NCBI GenBank assembly: GCA_028710605.1
Contig: JAQTTU010000014.1
Coordinates: 1-61,948 of the forward strand
Source: Sideroxydans sp.
Lineage (GTDB): Bacteria > Pseudomonadota > Gammaproteobacteria > Burkholderiales > Gallionellaceae
DNA length: 61,948 nt
Reading direction: 5' to 3'
The notes below the pieces were generated by a model that made no database searches, was not told where the DNA came from, and saw only the letters and a program-made list of their open reading frames with translations. Position 1 is the stretch's first letter. Each line of letters opens with the position of its first letter. A program made the translations under genes and the position numbers. This document shows, piece by piece, positions 54,291 to 61,948 of this stretch.

Positions 54291-55028
54291 TTGGCTATCA
54301 ACTGGTTTAAATATTCGGCACCGTCCACCTTTTACGGTTTGGCTGGCAAGCTGATTCCCTTCTTCGCGTGGCCTGCCGCGATCCTGTTTGTGATCGGTCT
54401 GTACATCGGCTTCTTTGTCGCGCCGACCGATGCTGTGCAGAGCGAGGCTTACCGCATCATCTTCCTGCACGTTCCCGCTTCCATCTTGTCCATGTTCATC
54501 TATCTCATCATGGCGGGGTATGCGGCGCTGGGTTTGATCTTCAATACCCGTCTTTCATCCATGATGGCGCAGGCACTGGCCCCTACCGGCGCGCTGTTCG
54601 CCTTTGTTTCGCTGTGGTCGGGCGCGCTGTGGGGCAAGCCGATGTGGGGCGCATGGTGGGTGTGGGATGCGCGCCTGACTTCGGAATTGATTCTGCTGTT
54701 CCTGTACCTTGGCTACATCGCGCTGCAAGCCTCCATCGAAGACCCGCGCCGCGCGGACAGAGCCAGCGCGCTGCTGGCCATTGTCGGCTCGGTCAACGTA
54801 CCCATCATTTATTTCTCGGTGAAATGGTGGAACACGCTGCATCAGGGTTCGACCATCAAATTCACCGGCACCAGCATGCACATCGCCATGCAGCAAGCCA
54901 TGTTCGCGGTATTGGCTGCCTGCTGGTTGTACGCCATCGCGGTGACTCTGGCGCGCGTGCGCAGCATCATTCTGGAACGCGAGCGCAATACGCAGTGGGT
55001 TAGTGAATTGAGGGAGATGAAGCAATGA
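54291..55028 (+). CDS. ccmC: Heme-handling protein CcmC (TTG start)
   Basis: This 245-residue membrane protein loads heme onto CcmE. It has the tryptophan-rich WWD segment (WGKPMWGAWWVWDARLTSELILLFLY) and flanking His residues (FLHVPAS, MHIAMQQA). The TTG at 54291, with GGAG eight bases upstream, is chosen since it gives the normal N-terminus (AINWFKYSAPSTF) and lies 4 bp after the ccmB stop; the longer frame runs back through ccmB. Confidence 0.94.
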   Translation: MAINWFKYSAPSTFYGLAGKLIPFFAWPAAILFVIGLYIGFFVAPTDAVQSEAYRIIFLHVPASILSMFIYLIMAGYAALGLIFNTRLSSMMAQALAPTGALFAFVSLWSGALWGKPMWGAWWVWDARLTSELILLFLYLGYIALQASIEDPRRADRASALLAIVGSVNVPIIYFSVKWWNTLHQGSTIKFTGTSMHIAMQQAMFAVLAACWLYAIAVTLARVRSIILERERNTQWVSELREMKQ

Positions 55029-55210
55029 ATTGGAGCGAATTTTTCTTCATGAATGGTTACGCCTTTTACGTCTGGGGTTCTTATGGCGTGGCGGTGCTGG
55101 TGTTCGGCATCGAGGTGTTGATGGTGCGTCACCGCAGGAAAATCACGTTGCGCGATTTGCGTTTGATGCGCGATGAAACAGGCGAAGTCGGAACAGGAGA
55201 TGCGGCATGA
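55025..55210 (+). CDS. ccmD: Heme exporter small subunit CcmD
   Basis: This 61-residue protein has a single helix (AFYVWGSYGVAVLVFGIEVLMV) and a basic tail, as for CcmD, which stabilises the CcmABC-CcmE complex. It overlaps both neighbours by 4 bp. Confidence 0.92.
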   Translation: MNWSEFFFMNGYAFYVWGSYGVAVLVFGIEVLMVRHRRKITLRDLRLMRDETGEVGTGDAA

Positions 55211-55689
55211 CACCGAGACAGAAAAGAATGTGGTTCATCGTGGCGGGCGTTGCGCTGGTCGCGGCGGCGGTGGGGCTGGTGCTGTATGCGCTGAAGAATA
55301 ACGTCAGTCTGTATTTCACGCCGACGCAAGTGTTCAACAAGGAAGCGCCGCAAGGGCGCAGTTTCCGTATCGGCGGTCTGGTGGAAGCAGGCAGCGTGCA
55401 GCGCGAGAAAGACGGATTGAATACCCGCTTCAATATCACCGACACCGTGCAAAAAATGCCGGTGATCTACAAAGGAATTCTTCCCGATCTGTTCAAGGAA
55501 GGCAAAGGCGTAGTCGCGCAGGGCAAGCTGGAGTCGGACAACGTGTTTCATGCCGAAGAGGTATTGGCCAAGCATGATGAGAATTACATGCCGCCTGAAG
55601 CTGTCGATGCGATCAAGAAAGCGGAAGCCGCCAAAGCCGCAGCACAGCCGAACAGCAGTTCAACCGCAAATTCATCCGTAGCCAAATAA
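55207..55689 (+). CDS. ccmE: Periplasmic heme chaperone CcmE
   Basis: This 160-residue protein has one N-terminal helix and an OB-fold; the heme-binding His is in EEVLAKHDENYMPPE. Other family marks are RIGGLVEAGSV and YKGILPDLFKEGKGVVAQG. It carries heme covalently from CcmC to CcmF. An Ala/Lys/Ser-rich tail follows. Confidence 0.96.
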   Translation: MTPRQKRMWFIVAGVALVAAAVGLVLYALKNNVSLYFTPTQVFNKEAPQGRSFRIGGLVEAGSVQREKDGLNTRFNITDTVQKMPVIYKGILPDLFKEGKGVVAQGKLESDNVFHAEEVLAKHDENYMPPEAVDAIKKAEAAKAAAQPNSSSTANSSVAK

Positions 55690-55706
55690 TTTTTGAAAGC
55701 ATCAGC

Positions 55707-57683
55707 ATGATTCCAGAAATCGGTAATTTCGCACTCATCGTTGCCCTGTTTCTTGCCCTCATTCAAGGCGCGCTGCCCATCATCGGCGCGGCGCGCAACG
55801 ATGCGGTGATGATGTCCACGGCGCGCACCCTGGCGCTGGGGCAGTTCCTTATTGTGGCGGTCGCTTTTGGTTGCCTGGTACAGGCATTTGTCATCAACGA
55901 TTTTTCCGTTTTGTACGTCGCGCAGAATTCTAATTCGCAGCTGCCGATTGCATATCGCATCTCGGCAATCTGGGGCGGGCATGAAGGTTCGTTGCTGCTG
56001 TGGACGCTCATCCTTACGGTGTGGACGGTCGCCGTCGCCTCGTTCAGCAAGCATCTGCCGCAGGAAATGGTGGCACGCGTGATCGGTGTAATGGGCTTGA
56101 TCTCCGCCGGCTTCCTGTTATTCATGCTGTTTACCTCCAATCCGTTTGATCGCCTGTTTCCGGCGGCGATGGATGGACGGGATCTGAACCCGTTGCTGCA
56201 AGACCCCGGTCTGGTGATTCATCCGCCGATGCTGTACATGGGTTACGTTGGCTTCTCGGTTGCTTTCGCTTTCGCGCTGTCAGCCTTGCTCGGCGGTAAG
56301 CTAGATTCTACTTGGGCGCGCTGGTCGCGTCCGTGGACGACGGTGGCTTGGGTATTCCTGACTATCGGCATCGCGCTCGGCAGCTGGTGGGCGTATTACG
56401 AGCTGGGTTGGGGCGGCTGGTGGTTCTGGGACCCGGTCGAGAACGCTTCGTTCATGCCGTGGCTGGTGGGTACCGCATTGATGCATTCGCTGGCGGTGAC
56501 GGAAAAACGCGGTGCTTTCAAGAGCTGGACGGTGCTGCTGGCCATCGCGGCATTCTCGCTCAGTCTGCTGGGAACATTCCTGGTGCGTTCCGGCGTGTTG
56601 TCCTCGGTGCATGCCTTTGCGACCGATCCCAAGCGCGGCGTGTTTATCCTGTCGTTCTTGGTCGTGGTCATCGGCTCATCCCTGCTGTTGTTCGCGTGGC
56701 GCGCGCCCAAGATCGGGCTGGGCGGCAAGTTCGATGTCATCTCGCGCGAGTCGATGTTGCTCAGCAATAACGTTCTCCTGTCGGTGGCCTCCGCCTCGGT
56801 ATTTCTCGGCACGCTGTATCCCTTGTTCATGGATGCGCTGGGCATGGGCAAACTTTCCGTCGGCCCCCCTTATTTCAATACCGTGTTCGTGCCGCTGATG
56901 GTGCCTATGTTGCTGATGATGGGCTTGGGGCCGATCGCGCGCTGGAAACAAGCCCGCCTGCCGGACATCTGGCAGCGCGTGCGCTGGGCGTTGGCTGCCA
57001 GCGCGGTCATCGCCCTGTTGCTGCCGTTTGTGATGGGCAAGTGGACACCGCTCATCGCGCTGGGATTGTTGCTGGCCGCGTGGATCATTACCACCTCGTT
57101 ACTCGACTGGCGCAAACGCATCGCCGGTTCGGGTTCGTTGTGGCAACGCATGAAAATTCCGGCACGCAGCTATTACGGCATGCTGCTGGCGCACCTCGGC
57201 ATCGCGGTATTCATTATCGGCGTGACCATGGTGAAAGGGTATGAGACCGAGCGCGATGTGCGCATGGATGTCGGCGACACGGTCGAGGCGGGCGGATACG
57301 TGTTCCGCTTCGATGGCGTGAGCGACCAGCAGGGGCCGAACTACGTGGCTTCGCAAGGGCGTGTGACGGTCAGCAAAGATGGCAAGTCCATCACCGAGCT
57401 GCATCCCGAGAAACGCGTTTACAACGCTTCCGGCATGCCGATGACCGAAGCGTCTATCGAAGCCGGATTCCTGCGCGACTTGTACGTGTCGCTGGGCGAG
57501 CCGATCCCGGACAGCAGTGCATGGGCGGTGCGCGTCTATATCAAACCGTTTGTGGACTGGATATGGGCGGGTTGTCTGTTGATGGTGCTGGGCGGAATAT
57601 TGGCGATCAGTGATCGTCGCTACCGCATCCACGCGCGCAAAGCCGCTGACGGCGGAAAGAATTTGAAGGAGAAAACAGCATGA
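55707..57683 (+). CDS. ccmF: Cytochrome c heme lyase subunit CcmF
   Basis: This 658-residue protein has about 15 helices and the WWD segment (WGGWWFWDPVENASFMPWL). His-containing loops (GGHEGSLLLW, LVIHPPMLYMGYVG) contact heme. It joins heme to apocytochrome with CcmH and CcmI. The 17-bp gap after ccmE is the only clear gap in the operon. Confidence 0.97.
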   Translation: MIPEIGNFALIVALFLALIQGALPIIGAARNDAVMMSTARTLALGQFLIVAVAFGCLVQAFVINDFSVLYVAQNSNSQLPIAYRISAIWGGHEGSLLLWTLILTVWTVAVASFSKHLPQEMVARVIGVMGLISAGFLLFMLFTSNPFDRLFPAAMDGRDLNPLLQDPGLVIHPPMLYMGYVGFSVAFAFALSALLGGKLDSTWARWSRPWTTVAWVFLTIGIALGSWWAYYELGWGGWWFWDPVENASFMPWLVGTALMHSLAVTEKRGAFKSWTVLLAIAAFSLSLLGTFLVRSGVLSSVHAFATDPKRGVFILSFLVVVIGSSLLLFAWRAPKIGLGGKFDVISRESMLLSNNVLLSVASASVFLGTLYPLFMDALGMGKLSVGPPYFNTVFVPLMVPMLLMMGLGPIARWKQARLPDIWQRVRWALAASAVIALLLPFVMGKWTPLIALGLLLAAWIITTSLLDWRKRIAGSGSLWQRMKIPARSYYGMLLAHLGIAVFIIGVTMVKGYETERDVRMDVGDTVEAGGYVFRFDGVSDQQGPNYVASQGRVTVSKDGKSITELHPEKRVYNASGMPMTEASIEAGFLRDLYVSLGEPIPDSSAWAVRVYIKPFVDWIWAGCLLMVLGGILAISDRRYRIHARKAADGGKNLKEKTA

Positions 57684-58207
57684 CGCGATTCATTTTGCCG
57701 CTGGTCATTTTCTTGGTGCTGGCCGGATTTTTGTACAAAGGATTGGGACTAAACCCGCGCGAAGTTCCGTCGCCGTTCATCGACAAACCGGCTCCGGTGT
57801 TTAATCTGGTCGAGTTGGAAGATCCGTCCAAAAGCTTCACTCCCGCCGACATGAAAGGCAAAGTGTGGCTGTTCAACCTGTGGGCTTCGTGGTGCGTGTC
57901 CTGCCGCGAAGAGCATCCTCTTCTGCTTGATCTGGCGCGGCAGAACATCGTGCCCATCGTCGGGCTGGATTACAAAGATAAGCGCGCGGATGCCGAATCT
58001 CTGTTGGCGCGGGTCGGCAATCCCTATCTGCTGAACGTGTTCGATGCCGAAGGGCGCATCGGTATCGACTACGGCGTGACCGGCGTGCCGGAAACTTTTG
58101 TCATCGACAAGCAAGGCATCATTCGCTACAAACAGATCGGTCCCGTTACGGCGCAGAATTTGCGCGAGAAGATTTTGCCACTGGTTGCGGAGTTGCAGAA
58201 AAAATGA
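57680..58207 (+). CDS. ccmG: Thiol:disulfide oxidoreductase CcmG/DsbE
   Basis: This 175-residue membrane-anchored thioredoxin-like protein has the active site WASWCVSCREEHP and the cis-Pro segment TGVPETFVID. It keeps the apocytochrome CXXCH cysteines reduced. It overlaps ccmF and ccmH by 4 bp. Confidence 0.95.
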   Translation: MTRFILPLVIFLVLAGFLYKGLGLNPREVPSPFIDKPAPVFNLVELEDPSKSFTPADMKGKVWLFNLWASWCVSCREEHPLLLDLARQNIVPIVGLDYKDKRADAESLLARVGNPYLLNVFDAEGRIGIDYGVTGVPETFVIDKQGIIRYKQIGPVTAQNLREKILPLVAELQKK

Positions 58208-58665
58208 AAAAACTATTGATCCTGTTGTTCTGCCTGTTGCCGGTTTTCGCGCACGCGGGCGAAGCGAAAGATTTGGCCGAAGACCCAGTGCTGGAAAAAC
58301 GCATGGTCGGCCTAGCGGAAAATTTGCGCTGTCTGGTGTGCCAGAACGAATCGCTGGCGAGTTCGCATGCGGAACTGGCGGAAGACCTGCGCCGCGAAGT
58401 GCGCGAGCAGATGAACAAGGGCAAGAGCGATCAGGAAATTATCGACTATCTGGTGGCGCGTTACGGCGACTTCGTGCTGTATCAGCCGCCGATGAAAAGC
58501 TACACCATTTTGCTTTGGTTCGGACCTTTTGTTTTGTTGCTGGCAGGCGCAGGGATGCTGTTCTTCCAGTTGCGCAAACGTCGCCAGACCGTGGCGGAAT
58601 CCGAGCTTTCCCCCGAAGCGCAACAACGCGCTGCCGCCTTACTCAACGAAGAAGATAACAAATGA
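58204..58665 (+). CDS. ccmH: Cytochrome c maturation protein CcmH
   Basis: This 153-residue protein has a signal peptide, the LRCLVCQNES redox motif and a C-terminal helix (ILLWFGPFVLLLAGAGMLFF). It is the short CcmH form, with the TPR part encoded separately by the next gene. Confidence 0.95.
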   Translation: MKKLLILLFCLLPVFAHAGEAKDLAEDPVLEKRMVGLAENLRCLVCQNESLASSHAELAEDLRREVREQMNKGKSDQEIIDYLVARYGDFVLYQPPMKSYTILLWFGPFVLLLAGAGMLFFQLRKRRQTVAESELSPEAQQRAAALLNEEDNK

Positions 58666-59915
58666 CTTTATTCTGGCTTATCTGTGCGGCGCTGCTGATC
58701 GTCGCCATCCTGTTTGTCGCGATCCCGCTGTGGCGCGGCACTTCGAAAAACAATTCCGTGGAACGCGATGCCGCGAATCTGGAAATCCTGCGCGACCAGA
58801 TCGCCGAGATGGACAACGATCTGAAAAACGGCCTGCTTACGCCGGAATTGCACGAGCAAGGCAAGCGCGAGCTGCAAGCACGCTTGCTGGAAGAAGTGGG
58901 CGACACGCAGGGCGCTGAAGTCTCGAACAAACCGCATCCGCTCAAGATCACCGCCATCGTGTTGGCGGTGTTGTTGCCGCTGGCCTCGGTGGGGCTGTAT
59001 TACAAAATCGGCAACCTGGATGCCTTCTCGCCGATGGTGGTGCAGGGTGGCGCAAGCAGCATGATGGGTATCGCGCGCACCGATGCCGAGTTCAGCGCAC
59101 TGGCGCAAAAGGTCGAGTCTGATCCCGCCGACGGCGAGTCATTGGTAATGTTGGCGCGCAGCTACATGGAAGCGGGTCGTTATACCGATGCTGCGCGAAC
59201 CTACGATAAATTGACCGCGCTGGCGGCGGAAGAAGCCTGGGTGTGGGCCGATTACGCCGACGCGCTGGCCATGGCGCAAGGGCAGACGATGCGCGGCAAA
59301 CCGACCGAACTGTTGAACAAGGCGCTGTCGCTCGATCCGAACAGCCTGAAGGGATTGGCGCTGGCCGGTTCGGCAGCGATAGAGCGCGGCGACTATGCGG
59401 CGACCATCACCTATTGGGGGAAATTGCGCGGCCTCGTTCCCGACGATAGTGAAGATGCAAAAATGCTGGATTCCGGCCTCAAAGAAGCGCGCCAGATGAT
59501 GTCGCACATCAAAGGCGGCAAAGCGCCCAAGCAGCTGGATCAAATCAATTCTCCGGCGGTGGCAGGTGGTCAAGAGCGCATCAGCGGCACGGTGACGCTG
59601 GATGCCGCATTGAAGGGCAAATTCAGCCCGGACGATACCGTGTTCATCCTGGCGCGCGCGGTGGAAGGACCGAAAATGCCGCTCGCCATTTTGCGCAAAC
59701 AAGTGCGCGACCTGCCGTTGAGTTTTGAGCTGGATGACAGTATGGCAATGACACCGCAAGGCAGGCTATCCAATTTCGATCAGGTCGTGGTCGTGGTGCG
59801 CGTTTCCAAATCCGGCGACGCGATGCCCAAGCCCGGCGATGGGCAAGGCATGAGCGGAGCTATAAAGCCGGGCAGAAAAAATGTGGCGGTAAAGATTGAC
59901 CAACTGGTGAAGTGA
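58662..59915 (+). CDS. ccmI: Cytochrome c maturation protein CcmI
   Basis: This 417-residue protein has two N-terminal helices, a TPR region (about 140-260: LVMLARSYMEAGRYTDAARTYDKL) and a beta-rich C-terminal part (ISGTVTLDAALKGKF, DTVFILARAVEGPKMPLAIL). It binds the C-terminal end of apocytochromes and brings them to CcmFH. It ends the operon. Confidence 0.93.
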   Translation: MTLFWLICAALLIVAILFVAIPLWRGTSKNNSVERDAANLEILRDQIAEMDNDLKNGLLTPELHEQGKRELQARLLEEVGDTQGAEVSNKPHPLKITAIVLAVLLPLASVGLYYKIGNLDAFSPMVVQGGASSMMGIARTDAEFSALAQKVESDPADGESLVMLARSYMEAGRYTDAARTYDKLTALAAEEAWVWADYADALAMAQGQTMRGKPTELLNKALSLDPNSLKGLALAGSAAIERGDYAATITYWGKLRGLVPDDSEDAKMLDSGLKEARQMMSHIKGGKAPKQLDQINSPAVAGGQERISGTVTLDAALKGKFSPDDTVFILARAVEGPKMPLAILRKQVRDLPLSFELDDSMAMTPQGRLSNFDQVVVVVRVSKSGDAMPKPGDGQGMSGAIKPGRKNVAVKIDQLVK

Positions 59916-59930
59916 TTCTGATGCCACTGA

Positions 59931-59959
59931 AAAAGCCGCACTGAAAAGTGCGGTTTTTT
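59931..59959 (+). terminator. Terminator of the ccm operon
   Basis: AAAGCCGCACT and AGTGCGGTTTTTT form a stable stem around GAAA, then T-rich sequence. Confidence 0.9.
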
Positions 59960-59985
59960 GTTTTCAACAGCGCAACCACGTGGGA

Positions 59986-60053
59986 GCGCCCGTCAATAGC
60001 CAATCCGCGTGATGCGCTGCGTGGAGATGCCCGTATTTACTGCTTTGCGGGCA
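59986..60053. repeat. Family A palindromic repeat
   Basis: GCGCCCGTCAATAGCCAATCCGC, then GTGGAGATGCCCGTATTTACTGC and TTTGCGGGC. It lies between the converging ccm operon and the amidotransferase gene. Confidence 0.85.
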
Positions 60054-60060
60054 AGGTGTG

Positions 60061-61842
60061 TTATTTCAAATCAACATTTTGCTGCAACCAGAATTCCAGC
60101 AGCGCGAGATGCCACAGTTTATTGCCGTTGAGGCGCGTGTAATGCGCTTCGGGAGCGGCCAGCAGTTTTTCCACGTAGCTGCGGTTGAACAATCCTCTGC
60201 GCAGACAAGCATCCGACAACAATACTTCTTTCATGAATTGCAGGAATTCGCCGCGCACATATTTCAGCGCAGGAACGGGGAAGTAGCCTTTGGGGCGGTC
60301 GATCACCGCGTCGGGGATCAGGCCGCGCGCGATGGCTTTGAGCGGAAATTTGCCGCCTTCCTTGAGGCGCAATTCGGGCGGCATGCGCGCCGCGAGTTCC
60401 ACCAGTTCATGGTCGAGGAACGGCACGCGCGCCTCCAGTCCCCACGCCATGCTCATGTTGTCCATGCGCTTCACCGGATCATCCACGATAAGCGTGGTCA
60501 CGTCGAAGCGCAGCACCTGATCTAGGAAAGTATCGGCGTGCGCTTGGGACAATTCGCGCTGCACCAGTTCGCTGCTGACATCGGGCGTGTGATAACGGCT
60601 ATCCACGGTTTCCAGATATTCGGCATGGTCGCGGTCGAAATAATGATCGCGGAATTTTTCCAGTGCAGAACCTTGTGCGGCCTGCATCTGCGGATACCAG
60701 AAGTAACCGCCGAACACCTCATCCGCGCCCTGACCGGCCAGCGCGACTTTGACTTCCTGCGACACTTTTTCCGCGAGCAAATAAAACGCGATGTTGTCCT
60801 GACTCACCATAGGCTCCGACATGCAGCGCACCGCTTCCGGCAAGCGCCGCAGCACTTCGCTGTTGGGGATAAGGAATTTGTGGTGGCGCGTGTTGAAGCG
60901 TTTGACGACCTGATCGGAATATTCGAACTCGTCGCCTTTCTCCGCGTCGCCGCCTATGTCTTCAAAGCCGATGGAGAACGTGCGCAAATCCTGCACGTGG
61001 TCGGCCAGCAGGCCGACAATCAAGCTGGAATCCAGCCCGCCCGAAAGCAGCACGCCCACCGGCACATCGGCGGCCAGGCGATGGCGCTCTACCGCTTTGT
61101 TCAGCACGTGGCGCGTGGCAGCCAGCCAATCCTGTTCGCTCAAGGTGGCGGCGGGGCGCGTTGCATCCAGTGACCAATAGCGGCGGAGCTTGACCTCGCC
61201 GCTCGCAGTGAAGCTCATGCAACTGGCGGGCGGAATTTTTTTCACGCCGTTGAGCAAGGTGCGCGGCGCGGGCACGACGGCGTGCAGCGTGAGGTGATGA
61301 TGCAGCGCGACCGGATCAATGCTGGTATCGACTCCGCCCGCCGCCAGCAAGGCTTGCAGCGTGGAGGCGAAGCGCAGCGATGCGCCATCGACGGCGTAGT
61401 ACAGCGGCTTGATGCCGAAGCGGTCGCGCGCCAAAAATAAAGTCTGGTTGCGCATATCCCACAGGGCGAACGCGAACATGCCGTAAAAATGTTCTACACA
61501 GTGCTCGCCCCACGCGTGATAAGCCTTGAGGATGACTTCGGTGTCGCCCTCGGAGAAAAAGTCGTAGCCCATTTCGAGCAATTCGTCGCGCAGCGCTTTG
61601 TAGTTGTAGATGGTGCCGTTGAATACCAGCGCCAGATGCAGCGCTTCATCCACCATGGGTTGTTTGGAGTGCTCGGACAGGTCGATGATGGAAAGCCGTC
61701 TGTGGCCGAAGGCCAGCATATTGTTGCCGTAGATTCCCTCGGCATCCGGGCCGCGCCGGGCGAGGCAAGACATCATGCGTTTGATGCCGTCGGGATCGGG
61801 AGTTTGCTTGTCGAAACGTAATTCGCCGCAGATACCGCACAT
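60061..61842 (-). CDS. Asparagine synthase-like amidotransferase (NAGGN type)
   Basis: This 593-residue protein has an N-terminal Ntn glutaminase with Cys2 (MCGICGELRF) and a C-terminal synthase domain with the PP-loop GVLLSGGLDSSLIVGLL near 270. The segments IDPVALHHHLTLHAVVPAPRTLLNGVKKIPP and the overall length fit the N-acetylglutaminylglutamine amidotransferase branch, which makes the osmolyte NAGGN, better than classical AsnB. The synthetase partner normally encoded beside it is not in the window. Start 61842 gives Cys2 and has GAGGAAAAATT upstream. Confidence 0.85.
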   Translation of the reverse strand: MCGICGELRFDKQTPDPDGIKRMMSCLARRGPDAEGIYGNNMLAFGHRRLSIIDLSEHSKQPMVDEALHLALVFNGTIYNYKALRDELLEMGYDFFSEGDTEVILKAYHAWGEHCVEHFYGMFAFALWDMRNQTLFLARDRFGIKPLYYAVDGASLRFASTLQALLAAGGVDTSIDPVALHHHLTLHAVVPAPRTLLNGVKKIPPASCMSFTASGEVKLRRYWSLDATRPAATLSEQDWLAATRHVLNKAVERHRLAADVPVGVLLSGGLDSSLIVGLLADHVQDLRTFSIGFEDIGGDAEKGDEFEYSDQVVKRFNTRHHKFLIPNSEVLRRLPEAVRCMSEPMVSQDNIAFYLLAEKVSQEVKVALAGQGADEVFGGYFWYPQMQAAQGSALEKFRDHYFDRDHAEYLETVDSRYHTPDVSSELVQRELSQAHADTFLDQVLRFDVTTLIVDDPVKRMDNMSMAWGLEARVPFLDHELVELAARMPPELRLKEGGKFPLKAIARGLIPDAVIDRPKGYFPVPALKYVRGEFLQFMKEVLLSDACLRRGLFNRSYVEKLLAAPEAHYTRLNGNKLWHLALLEFWLQQNVDLK

Positions 61843-61862
61843 AATTTTTCCTCGTCGCAAAG

Positions 61863-61893
61863 AAAAAAGGGTTGGCAGAAACTGCCAACCCTT
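61863..61893 (-). terminator. Terminator between tRNA-Asn and the amidotransferase gene
   Basis: On the minus strand AAGGGTTGGCAG and CTGCCAACCCTT form a 12-bp stem with loop TTT, followed by a T run. It ends the tRNA transcript and is 20 bp upstream of the amidotransferase start, so some read-through or an internal promoter must feed that gene. Confidence 0.88.
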
Positions 61894-61901
61894 CGTCATT
61901 C

Positions 61902-61948
61902 TGGCTCCCCGACCTGGACTCGAACCAGGGACCTGCGGATTAACAGTC
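61902..61948 (-). tRNA. 3' part of tRNA-Asn (GUU), cut by the window edge
   Basis: On the minus strand the sequence runs GACTGTTAATCC (anticodon loop with GTT), then the T arm CCTGGTTCGAGTCCAGG and the 3' acceptor strand TCGGGGAGCCA with encoded CCA. The 5' half is outside the window. Confidence 0.88.

Overview
The window looks like a chromosome segment of a betaproteobacterium, probably of the Gallionellaceae/Nitrosomonadales type. This rests on the block order tig-clpP-clpX-lon-hupB-tRNA-Val-tRNA-Asp-ppiD, a complete nine-gene System I cytochrome c maturation operon, and generally high-GC proteobacterial codon use. It is an inference; no 16S rRNA lies in the window.

Layout. 1-4.5 kb: the end of an IS30-like transposase, crcB with a DUF190 gene, an H1-like/DUF2934 protein, and a tight minus-strand run of TA antitoxin, TA toxin, nnrD, DUF2937 and a spermidine-synthase-like gene. 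4.6-8.7 kb: purL, carrying two in-frame repeat insertions. 9-11.6 kb: an orphan contractile-tail sheath gene and a quinone-oxidoreductase-like gene. 11.9-15.1 kb: a polar amino acid ABC transporter (binding protein, two permeases, ATPase). 15.4-22.1 kb: a lipoprotein, then a defence-like island with Phd/RelE, two orphan antitoxins, HicAB, a PIN/RHH pair and an AT-rich OLD-family nuclease. 22.3-36.1 kb: mostly exported or hydrolytic accessory proteins (SPRY protein, DUF3857/transglutaminase protein, rhodanese plus alpha/beta hydrolase pair, phospholipase-C-like protein, OB-fold-like protein, Sel1 protein, SGNH hydrolase) together with tpm. 36.9-42.1 kb: a large SNF2 helicase and djlA. 42.1-43.9 kb: a decayed patch with a frameshifted IS200 element, a TA module with a nonsense-mutated toxin and the 3' remnant of a nuclease gene. 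44.4-50.8 kb: protein quality control (tig, clpP, clpX, lon), HU and two tRNAs. 50.9-59.9 kb: ppiD and ccmABCDEFGHI. 60-61.9 kb: an asparagine-synthase-like amidotransferase and the 3' part of tRNA-Asn.

Three features cut across the regions. First, the intergenic space is packed with at least six families of short palindromic repeats (A to F here), and members of one family sit in frame inside purL (twice) and nnrD. Second, four separate loci share an almost identical promoter, TTGACA-18 bp-TAMAGT followed by CCCACTTGCAA. Three of these continue into a homologous leader of about 155 nt whose GAATCCCC block can pair with the Shine-Dalgarno region. This is the best candidate for an undescribed regulatory system here. 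Third, toxin-antitoxin loci are frequent and several are incomplete, which points to repeated gain and decay of accessory DNA between conserved housekeeping blocks.
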